64,000 bases of DNA from the NCBI RefSeq assembly GCF_002575655.3, contig NC_053039.3, forward strand, positions 216,957,622 through 217,021,621. Direction: 5' to 3'. Made by a program: the position numbers and the translations under genes. The number at the start of each line of letters is the position of its first letter. The stretch's first letter is position 1. The notes beneath the pieces are model-generated. The model searched no databases, had not been told where the DNA came from, and saw only the letters and a program-made list of their open reading frames with translations. Below are positions 45,546 through 56,240 of this stretch, piece after piece. Source of the DNA: Aegilops tauschii subsp. strangulata (Eukaryota > Streptophyta > Magnoliopsida > Poales > Poaceae).

Positions 45546-46300
45546 CACTACAAAAAAAGACACTTCCGTGATGATGATACGTGTTTGTCATAGTAGGTCA
45601 CGTTTTCTGTCATGCATGTACATCCATGCCAAATTTATGACAGAATCAAGATAGTCATACCTGTGCTGTCATAGAAGTGTTCCATGACATTACCAAAATT
45701 ATCATCACGGAAGTGTCCACTTCCATGACGATAAATCGCGCGTCGCAGAAGTGCTTTCGTCAAGGTTGACCGACACATGGCATCCACCGTAACGGAACGT
45801 CGTTAAGCTATCGGGTCCGGTTTTGGATCCGATAACCCGTTACCAGCCCCGACCAATGGGGATTTTCCACGTGTAAAATCATCATTGGCTGGAGGAAACA
45901 CGTGTCGGCTCACCGTTGGGACAGATGTCATCCACTCATTGGACCCAAGGCGCCTATGATACGTCGTCACGTGGCACGGCCCAACAGAGGCCCATTCCTG
46001 TGAAAAGGCCAGCCCGTTTGACTTGGTCAAAAGGTGGCAGGCCGGTCCACCGAAAGCCTGTTAACGGCATGTTCACATATAGCCCATTTACAGCCCACTA
46101 ACTCACGTCCCGTTACGGCCTACCGAAATTAGGCCAAGTAGCGTCATCTGGGCCGTCCAATATGATTCTAGCCCGTTGTAACTTCCGGCCCATGTATGGC
46201 CCATGACGTACTTCGGCCCATATGAGTCCCTTTGTAACTCTTGGCCCATTAACGGCCCCATGGTGAAACCGGCCCTAATCCGTTCCACTTTCTTTATCCA
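45546..46300 (+). mobile_element. CACTA-type terminus fragment inside the F-box gene
   Basis: Starts CACTACAAAAAAAGACAC and is the inverted, collinear counterpart of about 37300-38053, including the terminal 380 bp and part of the GGCCCA/GGGCC array. The right boundary near 46300 is where it meets the minus-strand retroelement. The opposite terminus is absent, so the element is truncated. No transposase sequence. Confidence 0.78.
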
Positions 46301-46351
46301 GCCCTGAAAAAGGATGACTCGGTCTGTGTCTTATCACTGGGTGTTTGATTA

Positions 46352-47317
46352 TGAGGTGTTCGGCGAACGGGTACTTACCGGGGTGTCCGGATGGTTACAG
46401 TCTAGGCTGATATCTTCGGTGGTGTCCGACCATTGCTTTCGTTTCCCGAATAATAATCTCCACATTCCTTCGTGCGTAGTGCCGAAGAAGTGCTGAAGAA
46501 TCCGCGGCCCTTCTGGATTGAACTCCCACATGCGGAGAGGCCGTCGTTGGCACGGCAGGGTCCGGCCGACTAGCATTACTTGAACAACGTTGACGATATT
46601 GATGTCCCTCTCAATGAGGCTTCGGATGCGACTTTGCAAAGCCCGCACCTCGTCCGTTGATCCCCAGTCCAACCCCTTATTAATCCACGATGCAAGCTGA
46701 ATTGGGGGACTGGATCGAAATGCGGGCGCAGGTGCCCACTTGGAACCACGGGGCTCGGTGATATAGAACCACCCCTGCTGCCATAAATCGGAAGATTTGG
46801 CAAAGGATCCTTTCAGCCAAACAGCGCTAGCAAGCTTGCTCACTATGGCACCACCGCACTCTGCCTGCTCCCCCTCTATCACTTACGGCTTCACATCGAA
46901 GGTCTTGAGCCACAAGCTGAAGTGCGGAGGAGTTCGGAGGAAGGCTTCGCACGTGACGATAAATGCCAAGATAAGAAGAATAGAGTCTGGGGCCAGATCG
47001 TGAAAATCTAGCCCATAATAGAACATGAGCCCTCGGACAAAGGGATTAAGTGCAAACCCTAACCCGCAGAGGAAGTGGGACACGAACACGACCCTCTCGC
47101 CGGATCTGGGGGTGGGAATAACCTGCCCCTCGGCAGGAAGCCAATGAAGGATTTCTGCGGCCAGATACCTCGCCGCCCGAAGCTTTGCAATATCTCCCTC
47201 CGTGACAGAAGAAGCCACCCACCAGCCTTGACGGCTGGATCCGGACATGATTGGAGCATGTGGCGATTGAAACCAGGGTGTTGGAACTCGGTGTAGCAAG
47301 GGTTCAGGAAGAAGCAA
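46352..47317 (-). pseudogene. ORF with 'putative gypsy type transposon' domain, one stop
   Basis: The minus-strand frame is protein-like over about 320 codons, interrupted by TAA at 46883-46885. The first half contains FLCGLGFALNPF, LMFYYGLDFHDLAPDS, CEAFLRTPPHFSLW, the hallmark of Pfam PF04195 as I remember it. An ATG at about 47249 (MSGSSRQGWW) is the more probable start. The second half has W- and G-rich segments (WQQGWFYITEP) seen in the same protein type. Its role is not established; it is found in gypsy-type elements upstream of gag-pol. Both the stop and the truncation make it non-functional. Confidence 0.72.
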
Positions 47318-47773
47318 GCGTGAAAAAAAAGACGGGTCTATACCCCTATATAAAGGCCGCGAATATCGAACGTCTCCTCCTGCGCCTCATAACTTGCCTA
47401 TTCCCAAGGAGTTGTACCCAAGCAACGGTTCGGTTACCCACGTCCGGGTTGATAAGAATCCCTTAAAAAAGGGGAGACACGTTCTCCGCTTGGATAAGAC
47501 ATGCCAATAAAACCACGTCTCGAGACGTGGGACGACGGGCTAGCTAACGGTTCGAAAATAATGGCCGAGCAGGCGTGATGTCATATTACCAAAAAGTTGT
47601 CAGTGGATTGGACTCGTGAAATATTATATCCTCTGCAGTTGTGTATACAAGTCCGGATACAATCATTACATCTGAATACTATCTTGGAGTTCAGAAAGGG
47701 GAACCCGCCTTGCAATGCCGAACACAATCTGCGCGCCGGACTCCTCGTCATTGAAGCCAGGTTCAGGGGCTAC

Positions 47774-48253
47774 TGAGGGAGTCCTGGACTAAGGGGTCCT
47801 CGGGCGTCCGGTCTATTATCCATGGGCCGGACTGGTGGGCTGTGAAGACATGAAGGCCGAAGACTGTACCCGTGTCCGGATAGGACTCTCCTTGGCGTGG
47901 AAGGCAAGCTTGGCGACCAACTATGAAGATTCCTTCTTATGTAACCGACTCTATGTAAACCCTAGATCCCCCCGGTGTCTATATAAACCGAAGGGTGTAG
48001 TCCGGAAATGATATACTCATTACCATAGTCATACAGGCTAGGCTTCTAGGGTTTAGCCATTATGATCTCGTGGTAGATCAACTCTTGTAGTACTCATATT
48101 CATCAAGATCAATCAAGCAGGAAGTAGGGTATTACCTCCATAGAGAGGGCCCGAACCTGGGTAAAAATCGTGTCCCCCGTCTCCTGTAACCATCGACCTT
48201 AGACGCACAGTTCAGAACCCCCTAACCGAGAGCCGCCGGTTTTGACACCGACA
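47774..48253 (-). repeat. 5' LTR of truncated retroelement, 480 bp
   Basis: On the minus strand it starts TGTCGGTGTCAAAACCGGC and ends GGACTCCCTCA. Start, length (480 against 482) and the middle (CCCAGGTTCGGGCCCTCTCTATG type) match the LTRs at 5706, 12174 and 18659; the 3' third is diverged. A TATA-like TTTATATAG is present on the minus strand near 47985. Confidence 0.85.
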
Positions 48254-49038
48254 GTCACCTCCATTTCCACCTTGACGGCGTCGGTCCTGCCTTTGGGCTC
48301 CCCCGGCGGGCCGTTCACCCATAGCTTGGCCACGTAGTGCAGCAGTGGGGACGCCCCCGCTCGGATGCAGACGACCAACACGGCGATAGGCGTGCCGATG
48401 TTGAGCATGCCGCTGACCAAGAAAAACGTGCGACCGTCCTCCTCTGCGAACAGCAAGAGTCGTGGCTCTGATAGTGGCACTTGCAGCTTGAGCACTTTGC
48501 CGTACTGGATCTTGTGCACGGGCATGGGATGCACGGTGCTGATGTGGTGGGACAGCACCGGTGGCGGGCCTTCATAGCTTTAGACGGGCACGGGGCATTT
48601 GCAGGGAGCGAGGGGACACACACTCTGTGATCGGCGAGCTTGTGGTAAGTGATGTAGAGCCCACAGCCTTCGTGCGGGCACTCCACCTCACCGAGGAGAG
48701 GACGGTGTCCACCGCCGTGTTCCGCACATCGAAGCCACTGCCGCGCTCGCACTTCTGGCACTGCCGCTGGTTCCCGGGGCGCTCACCGCGGCAGTCCGCA
48801 CAGGCCAGGTGCGCTCCCTTGCACTGCAAAAATCAATGGAACAACAATCAATCAAGAAACCTGCACCTTTCTCAATCAGCCGAACGGACGAGGTGTATTC
48901 GAACCTCATAAGCTAGAGGCTTCAAGGGGCAGAGGCACAAGGGCAGTGGAGCAAGGTGAGGTCCATAGAGACCATAGAGAGCTGCATCGTCGGGTCCTGT
49001 TCCATCGGCATGATCTCGCCCTCCTCGTGCACAACCAT
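48254..49038 (-). pseudogene. SINA-like E3 ubiquitin ligase, copy 1, truncated
   Basis: Minus strand. Exon 1 is about 49038-48905, an intron follows at 48904-48824 (GT...AG), then exon 2 runs to 48254 where an LTR begins. Coding sequence shows the start of a RING (LLHCP), CKGAHLACADC, QCQKCERGSGFDV and ECPHEGCGLYITYHKLADH, the SINA zinc-finger region of grass SINA-like proteins. Shared defects with copy 2: one base missing in the C run of exon 1, one G missing before VECPHEGC, two extra bases in a GTGTGT run, and a TAA after the CPVP motif. The C-terminal end is lost to the LTR insertion. Confidence 0.78.
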
Positions 49039-49300
49039 CTCTCGCTTTAGGGCCACGGGATTACAAAGCTTTACCGTCACATATTCATACTACTTCAAGG
49101 TGCATTAAATCAACACACGAAGTATCAAAAGGAAAGTCACGGCATGCATGCATGCGTTGTAATTAATGCATCGGTAAATGCAAACGATTGAAATATATCG
49201 AGTGCACTGCTTTGATGTGTCGCGTCAACTCGTACAACAAGGAGAAGTTTGATTACAACGCCCTCTCCCTCGCGAACTGAGCTCCGGTGCCTTAACTAGA

Positions 49301-49370
49301 CCTGCCTTTGGCTGTATGACAGGTGGGCCAGCCACCTATTGGGCCCACCTATCATACACCCAAAGGCAGG
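49301..49370. repeat. 70 bp hairpin with 29 bp arms
   Basis: CCTGCCTTTGGCTGTATGAC and the following nine bases pair with 49341-49370 with two mismatches; the loop is about 11 nt. It begins within a few bases of where SINA copy 1 and copy 2 stop matching. Confidence 0.85.
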
Positions 49371-49387
49371 AGCAGTAAGTCAATGAA

Positions 49388-50150
49388 GCTATGTCCCTCC
49401 CCCGCCCATGAGCGTGGTGGCTCGCAGGACTAGGAGAAGCTTTCGCTACACGCTCTCCCTCCCGCACGCGGTGGACATGCAGCAGTTCATTCGATGTCAG
49501 ATGTCCAGAAGCATACTGTAGTACTCCACTGCAGTAGTACCATCATTGTTCGACTTCCTGAAGAGGCGAAGAGCCAAGCGCAACCCGGACGCTCGTGTGG
49601 CAGTTTCATGTGTAGAGTAGTCTAGGATAGCGTGTACCGTGCCTCTAAGCTTAAAATTGTTGGGGTCGGCTCCATGCTATATGGCCGTCTCGAAGCATTT
49701 TTTGATTAAAATAATCTTATGGCCCTACCTGTCATCCTGGTGCTTGTAGTTTGCACGCTCATCTGGTCAAGACAGGAATATATATTTCAATTTGTGGTGG
49801 GGTAAATGTTAGAGGTTGCAGCAAATATATTGTACACTACGGGTCTTTTAGCCAAGATTAGAGGCAAGCATGTGGGGCCAGTGCTATGATGTGTCGCGTC
49901 AACTCGTACAACGAGCAGAAGCTTGATTTTACTACTACTCCCTCACCCATGCGCGCGGTGGCTCGCAGACAAGGACAAGCTTCTGTTACTACAACAAGCT
50001 ATCCCTCCCGCACATGGTGGACGGATATGCAGAAGTTGATTCGATACTGTAGAAGTAGTAACATCATTGTTCGTCTTCCCGAAAAGGCGAAGAGCCAAGC
50101 GCAACCCGAACATGGCAGTTGCGAACGCTCGCATGGCAGTCTTTGTGTAG
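49388..50150. repeat. Duplicated intergenic blocks between SINA copies
   Basis: Blocks at about 49388-49605 and 49940-50125 share GTGGCTCGCAG, AGGACAAGCTT or AGGAGAAGCTT, CTCCCGCACRYGGTGGAC, ATCATTGTTCG, GGCGAAGAGCCAAGCGCAACCC. The phrase TGATGTGTCGCGTCAACTCG occurs four times (49212, 49887, 50795, 52151). No convincing gene in 49040-51059. Confidence 0.65.
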
Positions 50151-50314
50151 GGGTGGGGCGTGGTGCGAAGCCTTGGAGCATGCATATAGCCAGGCTCTTG
50201 CTTGAGACAAAATTGCTATGTAAGCAGGCTACAAGCCCACTATTGTAGTACTTGCTAGTATAGCCCTGTAAACCGGAAAGGAGTATTTGCCTTTTTAGAG
50301 ATTTCAACAAGTGA

Positions 50315-50380
50315 CTACACTCTAAATGAGTACATATGGAGCAAAATGAGTGAATCTACACCGTAAATAAATACGTAGTT
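50315..50380. mobile_element. Stowaway interior fragment
   Basis: CTACACTCTAAA, GAGCAAAATGAGTGAATCTACAC matches, as complement, the interior of the Stowaway at 36269-36424. No complete ends are present. A separate right-end-like phrase, GATCGGAGGGAGTA, lies at about 50762. Confidence 0.45.
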
Positions 50381-51059
50381 CTCTCGTTTTCCTCTCCGCC
50401 TTGGTGGCGGTGCACAATATTGAGTATACTACTACTGAGTAGTCTCTTTTGACACGCATTTACGTTGATATGGCTTGAATGCCAATGACAGAGAGGGCAG
50501 CGGTTCCCGAAACGTTGAATGGTCAATGATTCCTCCGCATTCAATTAGCATGCAGAGGTAGGAGTAAGTAATTGGAGAAGCAGAATGGAGCCAGCACGAT
50601 GTGAATGCAATGCAGTTTGGACTCTCATATAAAGGCCGCACACGGCACCAACACAACACGAGCTTCGTCTGCCTAGTGCGTAGTCGGGTGAGTTGTCCAA
50701 GTATAGACACAACCAGGCCCTCCTTGGTATCTACGCCTCGACTTATGCGCAGAGAAATTAGGATCGGAGGGAGTACTACTACTAGTAGTGATACTTTGAT
50801 GTGTCGCGTCAACTCGCACAAGTATGCAACAATTCCTAAACAAACAAGCATATAAGCTGTTATACTTCTTACCCAAAGGATCTTTATATCCAACAGACAC
50901 AAAATATCCGTTCGACTGTTGTATACTTTAACTGCTGATCTGATGTCGAAGTAATTGCTGCATCGCCACCAAAACCCACCATCTCTTAAGCTAAAGTAGA
51001 CCGAGCTAACCCCTATATTAGCATATTAATAAGAGAAACAAAAGGCATTGTAGAATCAT

Positions 51060-51977
51060 TTAGGAAGTGGGCTTGTCAATCGGAATGTGGAGGGACACCG
51101 TCCTCGACAACCCAGCCCCGGCCAGCAGCTTGGGCGGAACTGTGAAGAAGGTCAACTCATGCACGGCGACGTCGCCGGGATCCTTGCTGCTTGTCACCTC
51201 CATTTCCACCTTGACGGTGTCGGTCGTGCCTTTGGGCTCCCCCGGCGGGCCGTTCACCCATAGCTTGGCCATGTAGTGCGATAGTGGGGACGGCCCCGCT
51301 CTGATGCAGACGACCGACACGGCGATAGGCGCGCCGATGTCGAGCACGCCACCGACCAAGAAAAACGAGTGACCGTCCTCCTCCGTGAACAGAAAGAGCC
51401 GTGGCTCTGACAGTGGCACTTGCAGCTGGAGCACCTTGCCGTACTGGATCTTGTGCACGGGCATGGGCTGCACGGTGCTGATGTGGTGGGAGAGCACCGG
51501 CGGCGAGCCTTCGTAGCTTTAGACGGGCACGGGGCATTTGCAGGGAGCGAGGGGACACACACTCTGTGATCGGCGAGCTTGTGGTAAGTGATGTAGAGCC
51601 CACAGCCTTCGTGCGGGCACTCCACCTCACCGAGGAGAGGACGGTGTCCACCGCCGTGTTCCGCACATCGAAGCCACTGCCGCGCTCGCACTTCTGGCAC
51701 TGCCGCTGGTTCCCGGGGCGCTCACCGCGGCAGTCCGCACAGGCCAGGTGCGCTCCCTTGCACTGCAAAAATCAATGGAACAACAATCAATCAAGAAACC
51801 TGCACCTTTCTCAATCAACCGAACGGACGAGGTGTATTCAAACCTCATAAGCTAGAGGCTTCAAGGGGCAGAGGCACAAGGGCAGTGGAGCAAGGTGAGG
51901 TCCATAGAGACCATAGAGAGCTCCATCGTCGGGTCCTGTTCCATCGGCATGATCTCGCCCTCCTCGTGCACAACCAT
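51060..51977 (-). pseudogene. SINA-like E3 ubiquitin ligase, copy 2
   Basis: Minus strand. Exon 1 is 51977-51844 (start MVVHEEGEIMP), the intron 51843-51763 (GTTTGA to TTGCAG), exon 2 51762-51060. Order of domains: RING half (LLHCP, CKGAHLACADC, CQKCERGSGFDV), SIAH-type zinc finger (ECPHEGCGLYITYHKLADH), then a complete C-terminal substrate-binding domain (LSHHISTVQPMPVHKIQYGK, VSVVCIRAG, KLWVNGPPGEPKG, VPPKLLAG, LHIPIDK). Three frameshifts and a TAA shared with copy 1 separate these parts, so no continuous protein is possible. The family transfers ubiquitin to substrates. Copies match over about 1.04 kb at an offset of 2,939 bp. Confidence 0.8.
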
Positions 51978-52236
51978 CTCTCGCTTTAGGGCCACGGGAT
52001 TACAAAGCTTTACCGTCACATATTCATACTACTTCAAGGTGCATTAAATCAACATATGAAGTATCAAAAGAAAAGTCACGGCATGCATGCATGCGTTGTA
52101 ATTAATGCATCGGTAAATGCAAACGATTGAAATATATCGAGTCCACTGCTTTGATGTGTCGCGTCAACTCGTACAACAAGGAGAAGTTTGATTACAACGC
52201 CCTCTCCCTCGTGAACTAAGCTCCGGTGCCTTAACT

Positions 52237-53116
52237 TGCCGGCGTTCTGGGAACGGGGGTCCCCAGACTTGCCTGCCTGCGGCGTGGCTCAAGCAGTGGC
52301 CCAGTACGGCCCGTCTTCATCAACCCAAGCTCAAGACCCTCGCGAGGGGCCAAGCCTCGCGGGGCGGACGGCACAAGGCCTCCTCAGGGGCGGCCTCGCC
52401 AGGCAGGCTCGCGAGGAGGCGGAGAGATCAAGGCAAGGGGTACCTTGCGAGGTACTCGTGACGTAAGCCATGACGACCAAGACCAGGCGGGCGCCAGCCT
52501 GCGCAGTGTCCTTGTTTCCTCTTATGGTGGAAAGGGGGCAAGCGCAGGCGCGGAGTACCGAGGCATCAAGCAAAGGTTACCATATCGGTGCAATGAGACC
52601 AAGAACAGTAGAGCGGCAGGACGGAGGTCATCGTGGAGCCCAAGACAGCATCATCACCAGTGCTTTTGCCAGCCGAAGACCACGTTTAGTCAGGATAGCT
52701 TGTACTAGCTGTCCCCCTTCAAAATGGCCATTGTTGGCTCCCTTCCCGCTCAATATTTGGGAAGAGGACCAGGGCCTCTATAAATAGGGCTAGCCACCAC
52801 CGTGGAGAGGGGAGAGCCAATCGAATCCTTCTCAAGGAGAGCACCACACCACCTCAAGAACACCCCTCGCGAGGTTGTTCTTCCTCTGTACTGTTCATCA
52901 TCAGCCCCAGAGGCAATCCACCACACCACACACTGGATTAAGGTATTACACCACAACGGTGGCCCGAACCAGTATAAACCTTGTGTCTCTTGTGTTGTTC
53001 ATCGTGTAGTTTAGAATCGCGGCGAGGCTTTGGGGCTTGGGTCAGTAGGGAGTAGATCTTCGCGCGCACCCCAGTGTTTGAACCCTAAGGGTTTTGCCAG
53101 AACCCCACATCCGACA
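52237..53116 (+). repeat. 5' LTR, about 880 bp
   Basis: Begins TGCCGGCGTTCTGGGAACGG and ends ATCCGACA directly before the PBS. The start is where SINA copy 2 stops matching copy 1. Short, imperfect end complementarity (TGCCGG, CCGACA). Contains a good TATA box. Confidence 0.75.
52779..52786 (+). promoter_or_regulatory. TATA box of gypsy LTR
   Basis: TATAAATA within GGCCTCTATAAATAGGGC, the plant consensus, about 540 bp into the LTR. Confidence 0.7.
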
Positions 53117-53118
53117 TT

Positions 53119-53136
53119 TGGCGCGCCAGGTAGGGG
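53119..53136 (+). other. Primer-binding site
   Basis: TGGCGCGCCAGGTAGGGG lies two bases after the LTR end. This PBS form is common in grass Tat/Retand-type gypsy elements (family knowledge). Confidence 0.7.
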
Positions 53137-53188
53137 TGCGCCGTAATCTTCTTTCCGCTGTTCTGCGTCCCATCACTTCATCGCGTCC

Positions 53189-55690
53189 ATGGCAGACACT
53201 CGCCAAGCTCGCGCCGAGCGCCGGGCTGCCCTCGCCGCCCGCGTCGCCCAGACGGCTCCCGTCGGTGGGCCTCCTCGTCGTTCCCCGTCGCCTGCCAACA
53301 ACGCCGCCACCGGCCTGGCGGGGAACGACCAGCAAGCATCTTCGCTGCATCCCTCGGTGCAGCGGGAAGGCTGCACCGCCACTCCGTCACTGACCCCAGC
53401 CGGTTCGTCGTCTCACGCTCGTCGCGCTCCCACAGACGCGCAGGCCGCGTTGCTCCTGGCACGTGAGCTTCTGCACTACCACCCCGTCGATGACCTCTAC
53501 GAGGAGTGGCTCGCTCGCATCACCGAGCTCGTTAGCGCCGCAGGGGGCTCTCCTGCGCCGTCCCTCTCACTGCCTCGCCCTCCGTCATGCATGGGCGACG
53601 CTGCTCGGGGAGCACCTCCGCCACCTCCTCGCCAAGAAGGCGCCCTCGCTCCAAGGCGCGCGGCACCCGGACGCGACCCGCCATGTGCGGTGCCCGTGTA
53701 GCAAGAAATAAGCTGTCAAGAAATCCCTCGGCCCCAAGGAGGCGCTTGCGTGCTCCCTACTCCAGAGCGTCAAGACCGCATCCCCGCGCCAGCACGTCAA
53801 GACCCCGTGCCGCCCCCGGCAGCAGCGCGCGGGAACCACCAAGAGCAAGCCCAGCTTCAGCAAGGGGCTCCGGTGACCAAGGCAGGTTGCCGCGCCTTCA
53901 CCATCGAGCTGCATAGCATCGCGTGGCTCGGCAAGTTCATGTTGGACCTGCCTCCCTGCTACGACGGCACTGCCGACCCCGCGGAGTTCCTGCAGCTCTA
54001 CGAGCTGGATATCGAGGCGGCCAACAGAGACGAAAAGGTCATGGCGAACTGGTTTCCCATGGCGCTCAAGGACGGCGCCCGCACCTGGCTCCTAAACCTG
54101 CCCCCCGGCTCTATCTCCTCCTGGGACAAGATGCGCAGCCGCTTCATCGCCAACTTCCAGGGCACTCGCGACCGCCCTCCGGCCGTGGGTGACCTGCGCT
54201 GCATCAAGCAGCAACCTGGGGAGACCCTGCAGAAGTACATTCAACATTTCAACAGCGCCCGCCTCAAAATTCCCAAGGTGACCGAGGAGGCCATCATCTC
54301 AGCCTTCTCTGATGGCGTCCGCGACGTCAAGATGAAGGAGGAGCTCGCCATCCACGAGGACCTGTGCACCTCACTGGAGCTATTCACCTTGGTGACCAAG
54401 TGCGCAAGAGCTGAGGAGGGGCGCCTCTCCGTCCTCGAGCTCCCAGCTACTAACCCAGAAGAGAAGAAAGCCAAGGCCAAGGACATGAAGCGCAAAGGAG
54501 CAGCCGTGCTCGCGGCAGAACCAGACACGAAGCGCGGCAGGGACCAGCCAGAGTCGTCCAAGGGCAACCGATTCTGCGCCTACCACAACCTCTACACCCA
54601 CAACACCAACGAATGCCACGAGCTCCGAGCCGTTCGAGAAGGGCGCATCGGTCGGCGGCCCGAGCACAATGATCGGGGCTACGGCCGAGGAGGAGGAAGA
54701 GGTGGAGGACGATGGGACGACCGAGGCCCCCGAGAGGAGTGGCGTGACCACCCTCGCGAGGATCGCTGGCACGACCAGCCTTTTGAGGGGGCTTGGAGGG
54801 ATCCGCCTCGCGAGGACTGCCCACAGGGCAACACAGGCCTTCCTCCTCTGCCACCACCGCCAAGAAGAAACAACGACCACCACCAGGACGAGGGGGCTGG
54901 GGGCTTCCAGGAGCCACGTGCTATCGCTTGCATTTTGGGCGGTGCCCAGGCCCCAGCCTCTCGGCGCATCTTCAAGCAGTTTGCTCGTGAGGTGAACGCA
55001 GTCCTCCCCAAGCTTGAGGCCACACGCCCTCTCAGGTGGTCCGCGTGCGCCATCACGTTCAGCTCAGCGGATCAGCTCAAGTGTGCGGCTACAGCTGGCA
55101 CCCTCCCAATGCTTTGTTCCCCAGTTATCAGCAACGTGCAAGTTACCAGGACTCTCATCGATGGAGGGGCAGGACTCAATGTTCTGTCCGTCGAGACGTT
55201 CAACGACCTCCAAGTGCCTTATGATCAACTTCATCCAACCAAGCCCTTCACAGGAGTCACTGATGGCTCCACCACTCCGATGGGGCAGGTTCGCCTCCCT
55301 TTCACTTTCGGACAGCGCAAGAACTACCGCACCAAGCTCATCGACTTTGACGTTGCCCACATTCGCCTGCCATACAACGCCGTCCTTGGGTATCCAGCCC
55401 TGGCCAAGTTCATGGCAGTGACCCACCATGGCTACAACGTCCTCAAGATGCCAGGAAGCGGCGGAATCATCACGGTCCCCTGCGAAGAGAGAGATGTGGT
55501 GTGCTCCCTTGTGCGCGCCTTCCAAGCTGCACCAGTCGAGGACCGGGACAGCAGAGGCATGAACCCTCCCGAGGCAGTCCCCAAGAAGAAGAGGACATCA
55601 CCCAGCTCAAGGCCTCAGGAGGTTGGCATCTCCGGAGGCGCCGCATCAGGATCTGCGCCCGTGCAAGGGGCGCCTCCCTCCATCACATAG
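53189..55690 (+). CDS. Gag-protease polyprotein with one in-frame TAG
   Basis: ATG 53189 opens a frame to TAG 55688, broken only by TAG at 53699-53701; the part after it is open for over 640 codons. The first ~170 residues are Ala/Arg/Pro rich. Then come a retrotransposon gag domain (MLDLPPCYDGTADPAEFL, WFPMALKDGARTWL, FIANFQGTRDRP, GETLQKYIQHFN), a CX2H-type knuckle (CAYHNLYTHNTNEC), an Arg/Gly/Asp-rich repeat (GRGGGRGGGRWDD) and an aspartic protease with the catalytic motif LIDGGAGLNVLS. Gag packages the RNA in the virus-like particle and the protease matures it. The catalytic triplet is DGG instead of the more common DTG or DSG, seen in other plant gypsy proteases. Whether the TAG is a mutation is unclear. 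Confidence 0.82.
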
Positions 55691-56240
55691 AAAGGCGCGC
55701 CCGGCGCCCACCTCGGGCAAGGCTCGGGGGCTCTCTCCTAGAGGGCCTCAGACTTTGCCGGGATCATGAGGGGGGCGCTCGGGCACCACTTGGAGGCGTG
55801 CTTCGTGGCACGTTTCCCTCAAGAAGGCAAGGGGCGAGGAAGGCCCGACCCTCAGGAGTTCATCACCAAGACCACTCTGGAGCTTCAAGAATCAAGAGTC
55901 ATACGCGGCGATCGCCGCCTACCTGGCGTGGCTCCCCATCCAGGCGAGGATGGCGGGCTGCGCGTCTGCATCGACGTCCCAGTGCTCAACCGAGCCGCGT
56001 CTTAGGAGCGCTTCTGGCCTTCGCGTGCGGGGTGTTGCGAGGGTCCACCACACAGCTACGTTCGCATGCTTTTCGGCCTGCCGAACGCGGCTGTTACTCG
56101 CCAGCGCCACCTGCGGAGCATTCTGGCGGCTCAGGAAGCCAGGCGTCACGCGGTCCTGGCAGAGATGGAGACGGTCCTCACGGAACCGCCTGGGCCCCCA
56201 GAGCCTCCCGAGGCTCAGGGCTCTGACAGCTCGTGAGGGT
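55691..56240 (+). pseudogene. Collapsed pol remnant
   Basis: DGGLRVCIDVPVLNRA near 55945-56000 resembles the RT segment W.MCVDYRDLNKA, and SYVRMLFGLPNAAVTRQRHL (from about 56050) resembles the MPFGLKNA segment. In a full element these are separated by about 60 more residues and followed by YXDD, none of which is here. The two pieces are in different frames. This is a deletion derivative, so the element depends on another for replication. Confidence 0.55.

Larger units (their letters stand above)
46301..48253 (-). mobile_element. Truncated LTR retroelement, 5' LTR plus gag-like ORF
   Basis: Minus-strand order: LTR (48253-47774), internal start GTAGCCCCTGAACC, ORF 47317-46352, then truncation at about 46300. 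Its LTR and internal start match the pattern of the three-LTR element at 5.7-19.1 kb. It inserted into a SINA-type pseudogene copy at 48254. Confidence 0.78.
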
